A stretch of 64,000 nt of DNA from Furcasterigmium furcatum (taxonomy: Eukaryota; Ascomycota; Sordariomycetes; Glomerellales; Plectosphaerellaceae): positions 1,304,862 to 1,368,861 of the forward strand of contig BCIA01000004.1 in assembly GCA_001599815.1 (NCBI GenBank), read 5' to 3'. Positions 30,980 to 42,284 of this stretch are shown here, piece by piece. Under the pieces are notes generated by a model that did not search any database, was not told the DNA's origin, and saw only the letters and a program-made list of their open reading frames with translations. Each line of letters starts with the position of its first letter. The first letter of the stretch is position 1. The position numbers and the translations under genes were made by a program.

Positions 30980-33900
30980 TCAGCCAGCTTGGACGTCGCT
31001 GGTGCCCCCAATCCGACCATCAGCATCGATGGTATCGACTCCCTCTTGTCCCACGGTTCCGTGTTCAGCAAGGCGGTCCCATCCGGAAATGCTCGAGAAC
31101 ATGTCCAGGGGTTCCAAATAAAGGCCAAGATCTCCAGGGTGCGGCTCAAACTCTGGTAACCAGGGACTCGCCGCCGTGCCTATCACCCCCTCTTCTTGCA
31201 GCCATGAAGATAGACCGCCGTCCGGCTCGGCCATGTTTGCGGGCCCGAACCCTTCAAGCACGGGATCAGAACATAGCTTGCCATCTGAACTCCCAAGACC
31301 TCCAAGCTGACTACTCTCTTCTTCATCTTCGTCATCTTCGTCGTTGTCCTCATCGGGTGATTCAATCTCATCAACATGATCAATGTACCACCAACGCAGA
31401 TTGACCAACTGTTGAAGACGGTCTTCGTCGTCATGAGACCATCCACACCGCTTCTTCAACATTGCTTTCAATGCGCGGTGACCTTCCTTCCCGGCCAAAG
31501 CGACAGCTTTGATGAAGGAGTTGCGGTATTTGCCAGTTGTTTCAGCGCCTGAACTGAGGAGGTATGCTGCCATGTCAATATGACCATGTTCGGCCGCGCC
31601 CTGCAAGGCTGTGCGCCCTTCTACCCGAGCGCCTGGGGCATTGACATCTGCGCCTTTGTCCAGCAGAAGCTTTGCTAAATCGAGGTACCCCCAAATGGCA
31701 GTCACTTGAAGCGCGGTAGCGCCCCTCCTTGGTGCTGCCTTGGCATTCACCTCGGCGTTCGCAGCTAAGAGCAATTCCACCCCTTCCATGAATCCGTGCT
31801 CGACAGCTAGCTGCAAGGGACTCTGTTCGGATGGCTCCCGCCAGTATTGCGTATCGTTTGGATCTTCGCCACTTGATAATAGCATCTGCAACATTGATTC
31901 GTCCTCGTTTGTGACGGCACGCTTGAGAAGTATCAAGTTCGGATGTTTTTGTGACCACCAGCGACGATCAGTGTCCCATGTTGCGCAGTGCTCGATTAGC
32001 GCTCTGGATAGATCGTGAAAGCCAAAGCACACCGATACGGCCACTGTGATTCTATCAACTTCAAAGCCGAAGTCGCGCAGCATTGCGATCGACGCCTCTG
32101 GTGTTCCCGAGACCACCCCGGCTGCGAGGGGGGATGCGAGCATAGATTTATCGCCTTCGCCATACCAAAACGGTTCGTACCACTCCTCTTTCTTCCATTG
32201 GCATCGACAAGTCAGCAGGTAGAGTCCCGGCTTGCAGTTTGGACAATGTCCCTCCTCATTAGATGCGAAGACCGGGATGTATCCTTTGCTGTGGAAAGGA
32301 GGCTGAAAATGGGCCCTGAAAAAGCGGAGGAGGTCATGATGCCCGTGTGCTGCAGCGACCCCAATTGCCGTAACCTCAAACCTATCGCAGCTAGCAGCTG
32401 ATGGTCGTTTCTGAAGGAGTCTTTCCAGTAGCCCGTAGTTGTGACCCATGCATGCTCTCGTTGCTGCAGCGCACAGAAGCCTCGAGTCGTAGGAAGGGAG
32501 GGAAGTCGCCATGAGGTGATCTACGACCAGGTCATCTTTCTCGTGGAGGAGGGCTCGCTCCAGGAGGAAGAACCAGGCAGGTCCGTCGTCGTCCTCGCCA
32601 ATGCCAAAGATGTCATGCTCCTGCAGCGCCTGGACAAGCTCTGCGGAACCCAGCCTCGCAGCCAATGTTACATCGCCAGGATTGACGATGGCACCTGCCT
32701 CCAGCAATGTTCGAGCAACATTGGTAGTTGGTTGAAATTCCTTCTCCCCCCAAGAGCTTTCCTTTAGCCAGGTGGCATGTTCGAGACAGCATTGAAGAGG
32801 TGTCAAGTCACCGGCATTTGGATCTGCGCCCAACTTCAGAACCAATCCGACTAAGTCTGGATCTTGGTCGTGGATGGCGGCGCTAAGTAGCGGATGGACC
32901 TCAAGTAGAGTGTCATAGTTTTGATGGGTGTAACGCTCGTCTGTGAAGAGGGAAGCATGAGAATCCATCTTGACGAGGAGTTTCGCGATGTCAGCACGGC
33001 GGTTGTGCAAGGCCCAGAATAGCGGACCTGGTCGATGGCTTTTTGAAGAATCTGCCTGTGCCCCCATTGCCAGAAGTAACTCGCACGTGGTGATGTGTCC
33101 ACCAGCTGCGGCAGCCTGCAAGAGCGATACACCTCCGGTGCTGCACTCCTCAATGTCGAAGTTGACGATGTTTCTGATTAACATCACCATCAACCTATTG
33201 TGGCCCTTGAGGCATGCCATCGTCAGAGTATCGATCATTTCCTGGCGTGTCATGATGCTGTTCCGAGCCTGTAACGCAATTTTGATGAGACCCAGCATCT
33301 TTATCGCTTGTGGTTCCTTATCGAGACAAGCAGCACAGACTTGAGGAGTTAGTTTGGATATGATGCCATCTCCAGTCATCTGCAGAGATTCTCCAGAGAA
33401 AATGTACCGAGATTTGAGCAGGAATTTGGCAAGGGTGAGATTCGGTGGCTTCGAACTCAAGGCTGCCAGCAAGACGGTAACACCCTTTCCACTGGGAAGC
33501 AAGTCCACAAGTTGTAGAGCTACCGTGCTCCCTGTCTGTCCACGACATTTCAGATCGTCTTCCAAGAATTTTGGCCAATGTGAATGGTGTGGCTGCTGCG
33601 TTGAGTTCAATACCGGCCATCGAGGGTATATCGCGGAAGGAATAGAAGCTGACGACAAGCTTTCCTCAATCGATTCCAGTGAATCCCCCATCGTGGACCG
33701 GAAAATCCATAGGAATAAGGCCATGGCTTGCGGATGAAGAGCTGGATTGAGTCGACCAGTGTGAATCCCGCCGATGACGATCGCCCTGAGACGGTCAATC
33801 GTGGCCGCAATTGTGGCGTCAACGATGCTCTCAACCTTGACGTCGATTTTCGTGAGACCCATTGCCTCCAAAAGACTGGCAAGCAACTGAAAATTTTGAT

Positions 33901-34804
33901 TCCATCTTGGTCCAGAACGATAAGTGAAGAGTTGATCGACATTGTTCGACAACACGAACAATAGAGCATCAAATGCTCGTTGCGCAGTATTTGCCTGGGG
34001 GGTTGCCGACAGCAGCGACGAACAATGAATCTCATGATGTGCAGAACTCCCCGGTCGGTTCGATTGCAAGATGTCAAGCTGCAACAAGTCGGGAGGCAGG
34101 GCGATCTGATCATGGATCCCGTCGACATTGTCGAGGAAGAAGTGAGCTGGGAGCACGCGATGTAGTCCTAAGTCATGTCAGATATTGTCATGTAACCATC
34201 TCCAGTCAACTCACTCACTGTCGGCGTCTTGGGCTTTGAACTCCAGCCATGGAAGTGTTGGTGGCCAAGTGATGTCGATGATGGCCGGTCGCGGGGTACA
34301 TATCCTCAGAGGAAGGTCCTCTGGGAGAACAGGAGTCGGTTCTAGATGCATCACGGTGAGCTGGGGCAAATTGTGCCGGACGTGGTGGCTTACCTCTCTG
34401 AAACTTTGACATGAGTGACAGAGGACAGTTCCTTCTCACTTGCTTCGCGACCTTGGTTGGGCTGTAGTAAACCTGGCCAAAGAAGACACCAGTTTCTTTG
34501 CCTCGTTGGCGCCTGCGCTGGACGAGGTGGCCGATTTGTCTCCAGTCATCTCCCCTGATATTTGTCCTGAGTCCCCATTTTTTCAGCTGGTGTCGTAGCT
34601 GAGGTTGTCTGGGGAGAAACACTGAGTTATCCGATCATGAATGAGCTTGCGATGAGGAGAGACTTACGTGACAGCCAGTCCTCTCGTCTTGAGTTCGCCG
34701 CATATCCCATCAAGACTCAACGATCGAGACAAGTACATTTCGGTGATGTAGCCTCGATGCTGGGAGAATGCCTCCTCAGAGATCTTCTTTGTCCTCGGCG
34801 GCAT
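30980..34804 (-). CDS. Clr5-domain ankyrin-repeat protein
   Basis: Four exons, 34668-34804, 34394-34608, 34219-34341 and 30980-34167, give 1220 aa (3663 nt, all GT-AG). The N-terminal Clr5 domain (about residues 8-75) shows ISEEAFSQHRGYITEMYLS, LDGICGELKTRG and, across the first splice, QLRHQLKKWGLRTN, the HTH-like core found in many fungal proteins. A conserved linker follows (PTPVLPEDLPLRICTPRPA). Ankyrin repeats fill most of residues 440-1080, for example SLLQAAAAGGHITTCELLL, SPLQLAVEHGFMEGVELLL, TALQVTAIWGYLDLAKLLL and TALQGAAEHGHIDMAAYLL. An acidic stretch (DEDNDEDDEDEEES) lies near the C-terminus. Probably a nuclear or cytosolic scaffold or regulator; partners unknown. A RIP-mutated copy of its 5' end lies just beyond its 3' end. 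Confidence 0.88.
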
Positions 34805-35432
34805 CCTGGCATGCGTTGTTGTTGGCGGGAAACAAGGCTGGAGAGAGGCACTTCGAAGAGTACACGGGGATACGGGCAGGGAAACTGGGCCGAAGGCTTG
34901 AGCAAGGAACAGAAGGGGGTGATTGACCAGTAGATGGGCTCGAAGCTTGAGCAAGAAAATCGATCAGGCTGGGCGACCGCGACCGCGACTTTATATCGAG
35001 ACTGCCAATGTGTAACATGAACCACCCTAAGCACCCTGATTGGCCCAAGCCAGACTGCGAGATCTCAAGCCACTGTTCTCCTGCTGCACCATGATAGGTT
35101 CAGAACAACTTGCGATGCATCCGACGGCGAATGAGGCGCAACGCTGTGCCTGACCGCCATGTTCCCAGTCGGCTTCCTACTGGCTGAGACCATCCTGAGA
35201 AGTGCGATGATTCGTGACATGCGAGCTGGTCTTGGCCAACGCAATGCGGGCTTGGCCAGGGTCATGGAGGGCTTGTGAACGATCTGCTACTGCAAATTCG
35301 TCAGTGATCCTGGCGCCAGGGAAATGAGGGGCCTCGAGTTATGAGCAGCGTGCCTCAGAAAACCATCAGGGCCGGCGGATACGAAAGGAGTTTTAATCAG
35401 GACTCGATTCGGGACTGGCGCGACCTTCCCCT
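34805..35432. other. intergenic, promoter of Clr5-ankyrin gene
   Basis: About 0.6 kb between the Clr5-ankyrin start and the 3' end of the APH-like gene. No gene recognised. Confidence 0.4.
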
Positions 35433-36290
35433 TCAGTGCCTCGTGTACTGCGTGAGCAGCTGATCAACCACAAACTCCGCATCATATCTCTGCGAGAAAA
35501 ATTCAAGAAACTCGTGGTAGTAGCCGTAGCCCCAGTTCGCAGGGTGGTACGGCTTGACCAGGTCGAAATACTCCGGATAATACCCCGCCAGCTCCCAGTC
35601 GACGATGGCAACGACACCCTCGTCCGGCCGCTCAAGAATGTTGATAGCATGCAAGAGGACAATCTCGTGGCCTGCTCTCAGCTGCGAGCGGATGATCTCG
35701 CGGATAGGTCCGAAGTCGTGCCGGTCCGAGACAAGAAGTCTGCAGTCGGATTCGTTCAAAAATGGCCCGCCTTCGTGAAGGAACAAGCGCGAGTCGACGG
35801 CTGGCCGGCCGCCAAAAGTGCAGATCACCCCATCGGGGCTCTTGATGGCGCGCAGTTGGTTGATATAATCGCGAAGCTGGCGGCGCACGAGTGCTCGATC
35901 ATCTTCAGACAGCGTTCCGTCCCATGCCGTGCTCAGCATCTCCCCTTGGACAAAGTCCATGGTAATGAGCCGCTCGCCTGCCTCGTGTATGCGAGGGACG
36001 GGAATTGTGGTGTTCTCAGCAACGAAGCCTTTGGCTTCTGCTTCCGAGGGGCGGGTGCCACAGCCATCCATCTTGGTGACTTTGGTGCCGCACGCATGCA
36101 TGATTAGACAGCGGCCGAACTTTTCGTATATGAGCTCACCGCCGGCCTCGAGGAGCTGCAGCGCGAGGGGATCATTTGTCGCGTTTGGCGCTCGGGGCGG
36201 CGAGGGTGGCACTGGGTGCCCTTTCTCCCTGAGCTTCTGCTGTATGAGCTCCTTTACCCGCGGGCGGTATCGATTTGACCCCGCTTCCAC
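35433..36290 (-). CDS. APH-fold phosphotransferase-like protein with shortened catalytic loop
   Basis: A 285-aa single-exon protein of the fungal aminoglycoside-phosphotransferase-like kinase family. Recognisable parts are PVPRIHEAGERLITMDFVQGEML (hinge region, about 98-120), DDRALVRRQLRDYINQLRAI, the catalytic loop position and VAIVDWELAGYYPEYFD (metal-binding Asp231). The catalytic loop, normally H-G-D-x-x-x-x-N, reads LLHAINILE (His214, Ala215, Ile216, Asn217): about four residues including the catalytic Asp are missing. No splice sites are present that would restore them. Either it is a pseudokinase or a recently damaged copy. Typical relatives have unknown small-molecule substrates. Confidence 0.75.
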   Translation of the reverse strand: MEAGSNRYRPRVKELIQQKLREKGHPVPPSPPRAPNATNDPLALQLLEAGGELIYEKFGRCLIMHACGTKVTKMDGCGTRPSEAEAKGFVAENTTIPVPRIHEAGERLITMDFVQGEMLSTAWDGTLSEDDRALVRRQLRDYINQLRAIKSPDGVICTFGGRPAVDSRLFLHEGGPFLNESDCRLLVSDRHDFGPIREIIRSQLRAGHEIVLLHAINILERPDEGVVAIVDWELAGYYPEYFDLVKPYHPANWGYGYYHEFLEFFSQRYDAEFVVDQLLTQYTRH

Positions 36291-36847
36291 CGGATGTATC
36301 CTGGTTGGACAATTCCATTGACTCCGATGTGCAAGAAGAATGGCGGTCGTTCAGTTGGGAAATGGATGAAGGGGGCAGCGGGGAGGTCTCAGCGAGAAGC
36401 AGGTCGCCCGCCGCCGCTTGGCGCTCCCCGTGGTGGGCAGGAAGCAGTTAATGCTGGAGGTCTGCAACCGATGAGATGGAATCTTGGGGGGCAGACATTA
36501 CGGAGACCATTAGATGCTACGGAAGCTGTGACCGCCAAATTCGCATCCAATTCCAGGAGCATGGTTTCTTGTCTGAAAAATACGAGCGATATTCCGCGCC
36601 TTCAAGTGGTGTTTAGTCGTGTAACTTTAGGGAGAAGCTATCGCTCAGACGCGACACTCCGCGACAGCACTGCCCATGCGGAGCAGTCGGCCGGAGGCTT
36701 CGGGCCCCCCAACTCCGATCACTCCCAGTGCTGGCGACAACTACAAATAAGTCCTGTGACCTCTCCTCTTTCGTCGTCACAATCCTGGTCTGGCAACCCA
36801 ACAGCCTCCTACTCTCTGCCGCTCAGATCAATCACCGATTTACCGCC
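36291..36847. other. divergent promoter between APH-like and second GFA gene
   Basis: About 0.56 kb between two divergent starts. No gene or strong motif recognised. Confidence 0.4.
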
Positions 36848-37942
36848 ATGGCCAACACCGATCTCGTGACCCAATGCCAGTGCGGCACCTCGTCACAGAC
36901 AGTTCATCTCAAGTCCGGCATTCCATCTTCACTCTCGCTCTGTCATTGCAACACGTGCCGCCACTCTTCTGGCGTCCTCTGCACTTCCTACTTACCCGTA
37001 GAACACTTCGTCCTCTCGGAGAATCACAAACGATACGAGGTGTCTCCTCGGTCGGTTCTGTACTTCTGCGCCGTGTGCGGCTGCCGCGTCGCCAGGTCCA
37101 GAGTGGGCAGCGAAGGCACCCTCGAATGGCAGGTCGCCACCGGAACCATCATCGACTCGGCTGATGATTTGCATATGACCTACGCCTCCAACGTCCACGT
37201 GAATGACACCAAAGACGGCGGGCTGTCGCCGTGGATCGGCCTGCCCGGCTCACATGGCGGACTTGTTGAGGGCCACACTCATGCATCGCCCCAAACAGAC
37301 GCAACCGACCACCTCTATGCCTCGTGCGCCTGCAATGCTGTTCGTCTCTCCATCACCCGCCCCGACTCCTCGAGCCGCATTCCCTCCCGCCGCCTCCCAG
37401 ACCTCACCCATGCCGATGCATCGACGCCTGAGTCCATCAAGGCCAATCCGTCCGACATCAAATGGTGGATATCCCCTTCCGAAACGACTTACCTCGCGGG
37501 AACCTGCGCCTGCCGCTCTTGCCGGCTCGCCACCGGTTTCGAGGTCCAGACATGGGCTTTCATCCCCCGGTCCAACATCCGCGTGTACGATCCGAGGCAG
37601 GATGTTTTCGTTCCGCTCGACTTCGAAGACCTTCCGGGTGGCGTGCTGCAGACGCACGCTTCGTCTCCTGGCGTGAGGCGGCACTTTTGCGGCACGTGCG
37701 GTGCGACTGTCTTCTGGAGGGAAGAGGTGCGACCGGACGTTGTGGATGTAAGTGTTGGACTTCTCAGAGCGGAGGAGGGCGCGCGGGCGGAACGCTGGTT
37801 AGAGTGGTGGACGGGGCGGGTGAGCTTTTCTGAGGAGGTCGGCGTTGGCAGGAAGGGAGGAATGGCGAGAACTGCGAGCGCGTTGATTAAGGCGGTGGAA
37901 GGGAGCATGATGGGGATGCCGAGTAAGGTAGAGACCTCCTAG
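36848..37942 (+). CDS. second protein with two GFA (CENP-V/formaldehyde-activating-like) domains
   Basis: A 364-aa single-exon protein. The start at 36848 (gccATGgcc) is chosen over an in-frame ATG at 36728 because the first GFA strand (VTQCQCGTSSQTVHL) follows it directly. Zinc ligand motifs are QCQCG, CHCNTCRHSSG and FCAVCGCRVARS in the first domain, and SCACN, GTCACRSCRLATG and HFCGTCGATVFWRE in the second. A 45-residue insert between the second domain's first strand and its CxxC (SSSRIPSRRLPDLTHADAST) is unusual. Probably cytosolic; substrate unknown. It is convergent with the zinc-cluster regulator at 38110-39605. Confidence 0.85.
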   Translation: MANTDLVTQCQCGTSSQTVHLKSGIPSSLSLCHCNTCRHSSGVLCTSYLPVEHFVLSENHKRYEVSPRSVLYFCAVCGCRVARSRVGSEGTLEWQVATGTIIDSADDLHMTYASNVHVNDTKDGGLSPWIGLPGSHGGLVEGHTHASPQTDATDHLYASCACNAVRLSITRPDSSSRIPSRRLPDLTHADASTPESIKANPSDIKWWISPSETTYLAGTCACRSCRLATGFEVQTWAFIPRSNIRVYDPRQDVFVPLDFEDLPGGVLQTHASSPGVRRHFCGTCGATVFWREEVRPDVVDVSVGLLRAEEGARAERWLEWWTGRVSFSEEVGVGRKGGMARTASALIKAVEGSMMGMPSKVETS

Positions 37943-38109
37943 ATGGTCGCCGGGCGGAAGCCAGAGCCAGGGCTTCTTCGGGATCTTGTAGAGAGGGTCT
38001 GTCGCTCAGATTATACGTGAACATCTACCATGTATTGGCATGTTAGTAGAAAGTGAGTTACGCAGCTCGCTGCTTAAGACGTCCCAGTATGAATAGGCCG
38101 ACTCCTCAA

Positions 38110-39605
38110 TCATCCGGTTCCTGGCCCGGGGCCTGGGCTTTCTCTGAGCAATGGCCCAACAAGATCCGATTTCCAGCCGCTTTCTCCGAGTACAATAGAG
38201 CGCAGCGGCCACTCGATTACGGATTCGTGCCATGGCGAGCCGGCGAGAAACCTCTGAATGTCTCTGAGGACGCTGCGTCCCCATCCCGTAGTCCACCAGG
38301 CCGACTTCTCCGCCGCACGTAGAACAACACAGTAGTACGCGACGAGCACCAGTGCCAAGCGGTCCCTCTGCGCTACAAGGGCCATGAAAGCATCGTCGAA
38401 CCGCATGGGCCACGACAGCGCCGCTCGCCACTCAGGGGACCCCGGCGCGTTTCTGATGGCGCGCTGGATGAAATCGGTGAGCCGCTCAATCTCTGTCTGC
38501 ACGATTTCCGCGACCTCTACTTCGGCCGTGCTCATGACGCGTTGCCGTTCGCTCACCCGGGCGGCGAGGCCACGTAGTCTCTCGCAGATCTCGGACAGTA
38601 TGGGTACCTCCCGCGCATATGTTCGACTCCTCACGAGCTCTCTCAGTGGGCCGTTGTTCAGGCACTCCTCCGCAGATGCTATGATGGCATAGGATCCCCG
38701 GGTGAAGAAGAAGATGCTTATGAGGTCTTCGACTGTGGCGTTGTGAGTGGCAGCCCTCTCGGCGGCGGAGGTACTATTTTTGCTGCTGCGTGCGGCGAAG
38801 GAGCCGAATGTGAGCAGTAGCGAGGTGGCGAGGCACGCGTGACTCTTCTCTGGGGTCAGACAGAGGAGCCTTTCTCTCATGATGCGAGCAGCTTCTGTCT
38901 GGTGGTGTAGGGCGCGCAGGGAGTACGCGCGGTGCTCGCTCGGTTGCAGGAATGCCTTGTGGAACGCCGTGACGGCTAGGATCTGATGCATGAGGCCCTC
39001 GTCGTCGAGGCCTAGCTGGACAAAGGTGACTTCATGCAGTTGACCGAGCTCGGAGGCTTCGGGAAGAGTGCGACAGGTGTGGGTGTGGTAGTGGTGCAGA
39101 AGCTCCAGATCCTGCAGCCAGGCAGCGTTCGATGGCCGCGGGAGACCGCCGCCCTCGTCTACTAAGAAGCCCGAGAGATGAGAGAAGAGGTCGCTGGCTG
39201 GGATTTTGGGCCGCGAAGCCGTGGTGCCATCCTCCCCCGGGGTTGTGGCAGGCGAAGAGACAGTTTCCACTGACGGAAGGCCAAGCCCACCCTGAACCCC
39301 AGTCCCAGGGTCTTCAGGTTGTCGACTCGGAGCCAGCGGGAGCCTTGCTGCCGAACTTCTCGAAGGAAGCTGTGGGCACCGCAGGAGTGATAAGGTGCAG
39401 TGCACCTCGTGTCTTGCACATGCACTACACGGCACCTTCTCGTCGCACTGGAAGTGCAGTTGGTATGAGCTTACTATCTACTTAATGGAACGTTCAGATG
39501 GGCGGGAATCGAGATCACCGCCCACCGGGAGTGTCTTACCTTGACTCGTCGCCTCTTGCATCTCGCACACCCGCCTCGCGACTTGACATAGCTTCTCCGG
39601 GGCAT
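38110..39605 (-). CDS. Zn2Cys6 transcription factor, sterol-uptake-control (UPC2-like) type
   Basis: Two exons, 39540-39605 and 38110-39447 (92-nt GT-AG intron), give 467 aa. The zinc cluster is split by the intron: GGCARCKRRRVK joins CDEKVPCSACARHEVHCTL, giving C-x2-C-x6-C-x5-C-x2-C-x6-C at residues 13-40. A short linker is followed by the middle region LELLHHYHTHTCRTLP, LGLDDEGLMHQILAVTAFHK and HQTEAARIMRERLLCLTPE, the pattern of the UPC2-like subgroup of fungal regulators. A nuclear DNA-binding regulator; targets unknown. The start ATG at 39605 immediately precedes the basic region expected before the zinc cluster (MPRRSYVKSRGG). Confidence 0.9.
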
Positions 39606-40063
39606 CGTCTTCGAGGGCTGGAATTGGCAAAAGTGAACGACTATTACAAGACTGACAAGGAAGCACGGTGGAAGAAGTGAAGAGGTGGTGACCCATTGCG
39701 CCATCTATGGCGTGCGACTGCCTTGACCAAACGTCATTCTTTACTTAGGCCGAATATCCGGTGACCCCCTGAATTGAGCCAAACTCTGCCGGAGAAACAA
39801 GAGTCAAGTCTGATGACAATAGACAGCAAGTATAAATGCTAATGAGCAGCAACACCAAGAGATTTGATTTAATCTACATCTACCAACACCAGCTTGGCCT
39901 TTTCCTTGCAGCGCTGAATCCTGTCCTCTCACGAGACTCCTGTGTAAGAGCTACTCCAAAGGGCAGCGTTAGTATCCCGCACGGCAGCGCGTCTCGCCGC
40001 CCTTCTCCCGGTATCTCGTCGTCAGGACCAGGCTTCACAATCCGTCCGTTTACGAAATCCCGC
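39606..40063. other. intergenic, promoter of UPC2-like regulator
   Basis: About 0.46 kb between the regulator start and the 3' end of the Dal5-type permease gene. No gene recognised. Confidence 0.4.
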
Positions 40064-42284
40064 TTACAGCTTCCACCTCCATTCACTAGGGCCCTTGCTA
40101 GCCCGCCGGTTGAGCAGGATGTACTGAGCATTCGCAAAGGCGATGGCTGCGACAGCCGCCGCTACCGTCGATATGATGACGGTCCAACCACGCGGATAGT
40201 ACGGCGGGCTGTCGTCTGATCGGAAGAACTGGGCCCCGACGATCCCGGCCAGGTTTGCGCCCATGATGTGAATGACCATGGTGATGGACCGCTCGGCCTC
40301 GGTGCGGCAGTTCATGGCCATCCACGAGCCGTGAAGAGGGTCTGCATCGCAAAGGTCAGTCGGTCCGGTTCGACGGCCAGGGAGAGGGTGCCTACGCAGA
40401 GTGCCGCCAACGATCTGGCCCAGGGACAGGACAGCGAACCTGGTGACATTGTTGTCGTCGTAGATCAGGTAGCGATTCGCAATCTGCGTGCGCGGTGGTC
40501 AGCATATCGAGGCACGGGACACCAGCGAGCGGGAGGAGGACTGGAGGTGGGCAGGGCCTACTAACCTTGAAGGCGAGGTTGGCGATCATTCCGGCAAGTA
40601 CCAAAGGGCCACGGATCTTGGTCTTGTCCCTTTTTTCACGTGGTCAGCGCCTGCTACTGGATTGTCTAGAAAGGTTTCGCACGAGAGGAAGCCGAAAGCG
40701 AGGGCCCCGAACATGGCACACCAGGCTCCGACTGTCGCCATGGCATTGGCCTGGACGTTGCCGAAGCCCATTCCAGCGATGAGTGACGGTGTGTATGAAG
40801 CGAGTGCCTGTGCCGGTGAGAGGTATGAAATCGTCATGACTATGTGCGGGAGCAGCCTCCAGTTGGTGAGCTGCAAGCGGGGGAAAGGGGCATGGTTAGT
40901 TGACGGAGGACAGTCCGTTGTTGAGAAGCTGGGGTATTATTCGCAGGACTTACGACTTGAACAAGCTCCCCGCGTGTGACATGCTTCTTCGCCTTGACCG
41001 ACTTGGTCTTGTCGTCGAGGATGACCCTATGCCGAAGGATGTATCGTTCGCGCTCATCAAAGTAGCTGACTCCTAAGATAGAGACGGGGTTGGTGGGATC
41101 TTTGGGGAACATGAGTATGAATACCGTGCCGCAGGAAAAGGCAAGCAACCCTTCAATCTGGTCATGGGCCATGGGTCAGCCTGGTTCCGTGGAAGCGTAC
41201 GTACGTACGGCTTGCGCCGAGACGTCAGTACAGGGAGGGCATTCTACTCACGGCAAATAGCCATTGCCAGCCGGCCCAGCCGCCCCGGCCGTCCAAATTT
41301 CCGATTCTGGTTGTGGTTGTCAGCTGAAAACTTGGAGAGATGACAGAGGATGCTCATACATTCCGTATGCGAGAAGGCCGCCAAAGGTGCCGGCCCCCAT
41401 GACCCCAGTGTAGTGAATGGCAAACCGCTTAGCGGTCTCGAAGGTCTTGTACCATTTCGTGATGATATACAGGCTTCCCGGGATGAAGCCTGCCTCGCAG
41501 ACGCTGCCGTTTGGGTTAGAAGGGGGTGTCATGACTTCGTAGGAGATTTTGTGCCTACCCCAGGAGAAACCTCGTCGTCAAGAAGGCGCCCAAGCCTTTC
41601 TGGAACGCCTGGAAGATGCCCACAAGTGACCTGATAAAGGGAGCTGGTGTCAGTCGAGAGGGACCGTTGGGGGGGACGTCGGGGCGGGAGAGACTTGCCA
41701 TGCGATGATTTGGCAGCCGATCCAGACAGTTGGGCCGACTCGGTATAGGACGAGGTTGCTGGGGATCTGCGAGGGCAAAGCAGGTCAGCGGGAAAGACGC
41801 TCCCGGGATGCCTCGTGCCACGATGACTTGCCTCGAAAATAACAATACCCGCAGACAGAAGCTGCTGGCCAACGTTGAACTGGTTCTGTGTGATGCCAAC
41901 ATCTTGGAAAAAATTGTTGGTCAGGGCGTTGCCGCTGTGGACGCAGTGTCAGCCAGGGGCTGCGCCGAGCATTGAATGGGGAACGGCCCTCGCTCACATG
42001 TTTCCGCGGTTGAGCTGCAGCGTGAAGTATCCGTAGATCAGGATGGGCAAGATCAGAAAGTCAATCCTTCACGCAGGGATCGTCAGTAACTATTCAAACG
42101 GACTCTGGCCGCCGGGCCGCCAACACGTCACCACTTCCAGCAATACGTACTTCCTGACGAGCTTAGGTTCTTCCCCTGGCGTCCAATCCATCACCGTCGT
42201 GGGGTTCGCGTCGTCGTCGCCGCCCAATGGAGTTTCCACTCCTGAGCGAACGGTCTCTTCAGGCTCTTTGGGCTCGTTTCCCAT
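40064..42284 (-). CDS. Dal5/allantoate-permease-type MFS transporter (anion:cation symporter family)
   Basis: Twelve exons give 488 aa (1467 nt): 42151-42284, 41998-42066, 41832-41934, 41699-41766, 41559-41630, 41360-41503, 41252-41306, 40954-41157, 40683-40870, 40566-40629, 40396-40483 and 40064-40341. Two introns, 41767-41831 and 41631-41698, have GC donors (gcaagt); both junctions restore conserved residues, IFE|IPSNLVLYRVGP and IIAW|SLVGIFQAF. Family features are KIDFLILPILIYGYFTLQL, NRGN, ALTNNFF, FLLGVCEAGFIPGSLYIITK, GGWAGWQWLF, FGFLSDKTKIRGPLVLAGM and GSWMAMNCRTEAERSI. A plasma membrane transporter for an organic anion such as allantoate, a vitamin or a sulfonate. It is divergent from a TauD-type dioxygenase, making taurine or another sulfonate a reasonable substrate guess. 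Confidence 0.9.

Noticed and set aside
35436..36107. Plus-strand frame of 223 codons
   Set aside because: Antisense shadow of the APH-like gene, which has recognisable kinase-fold motifs.
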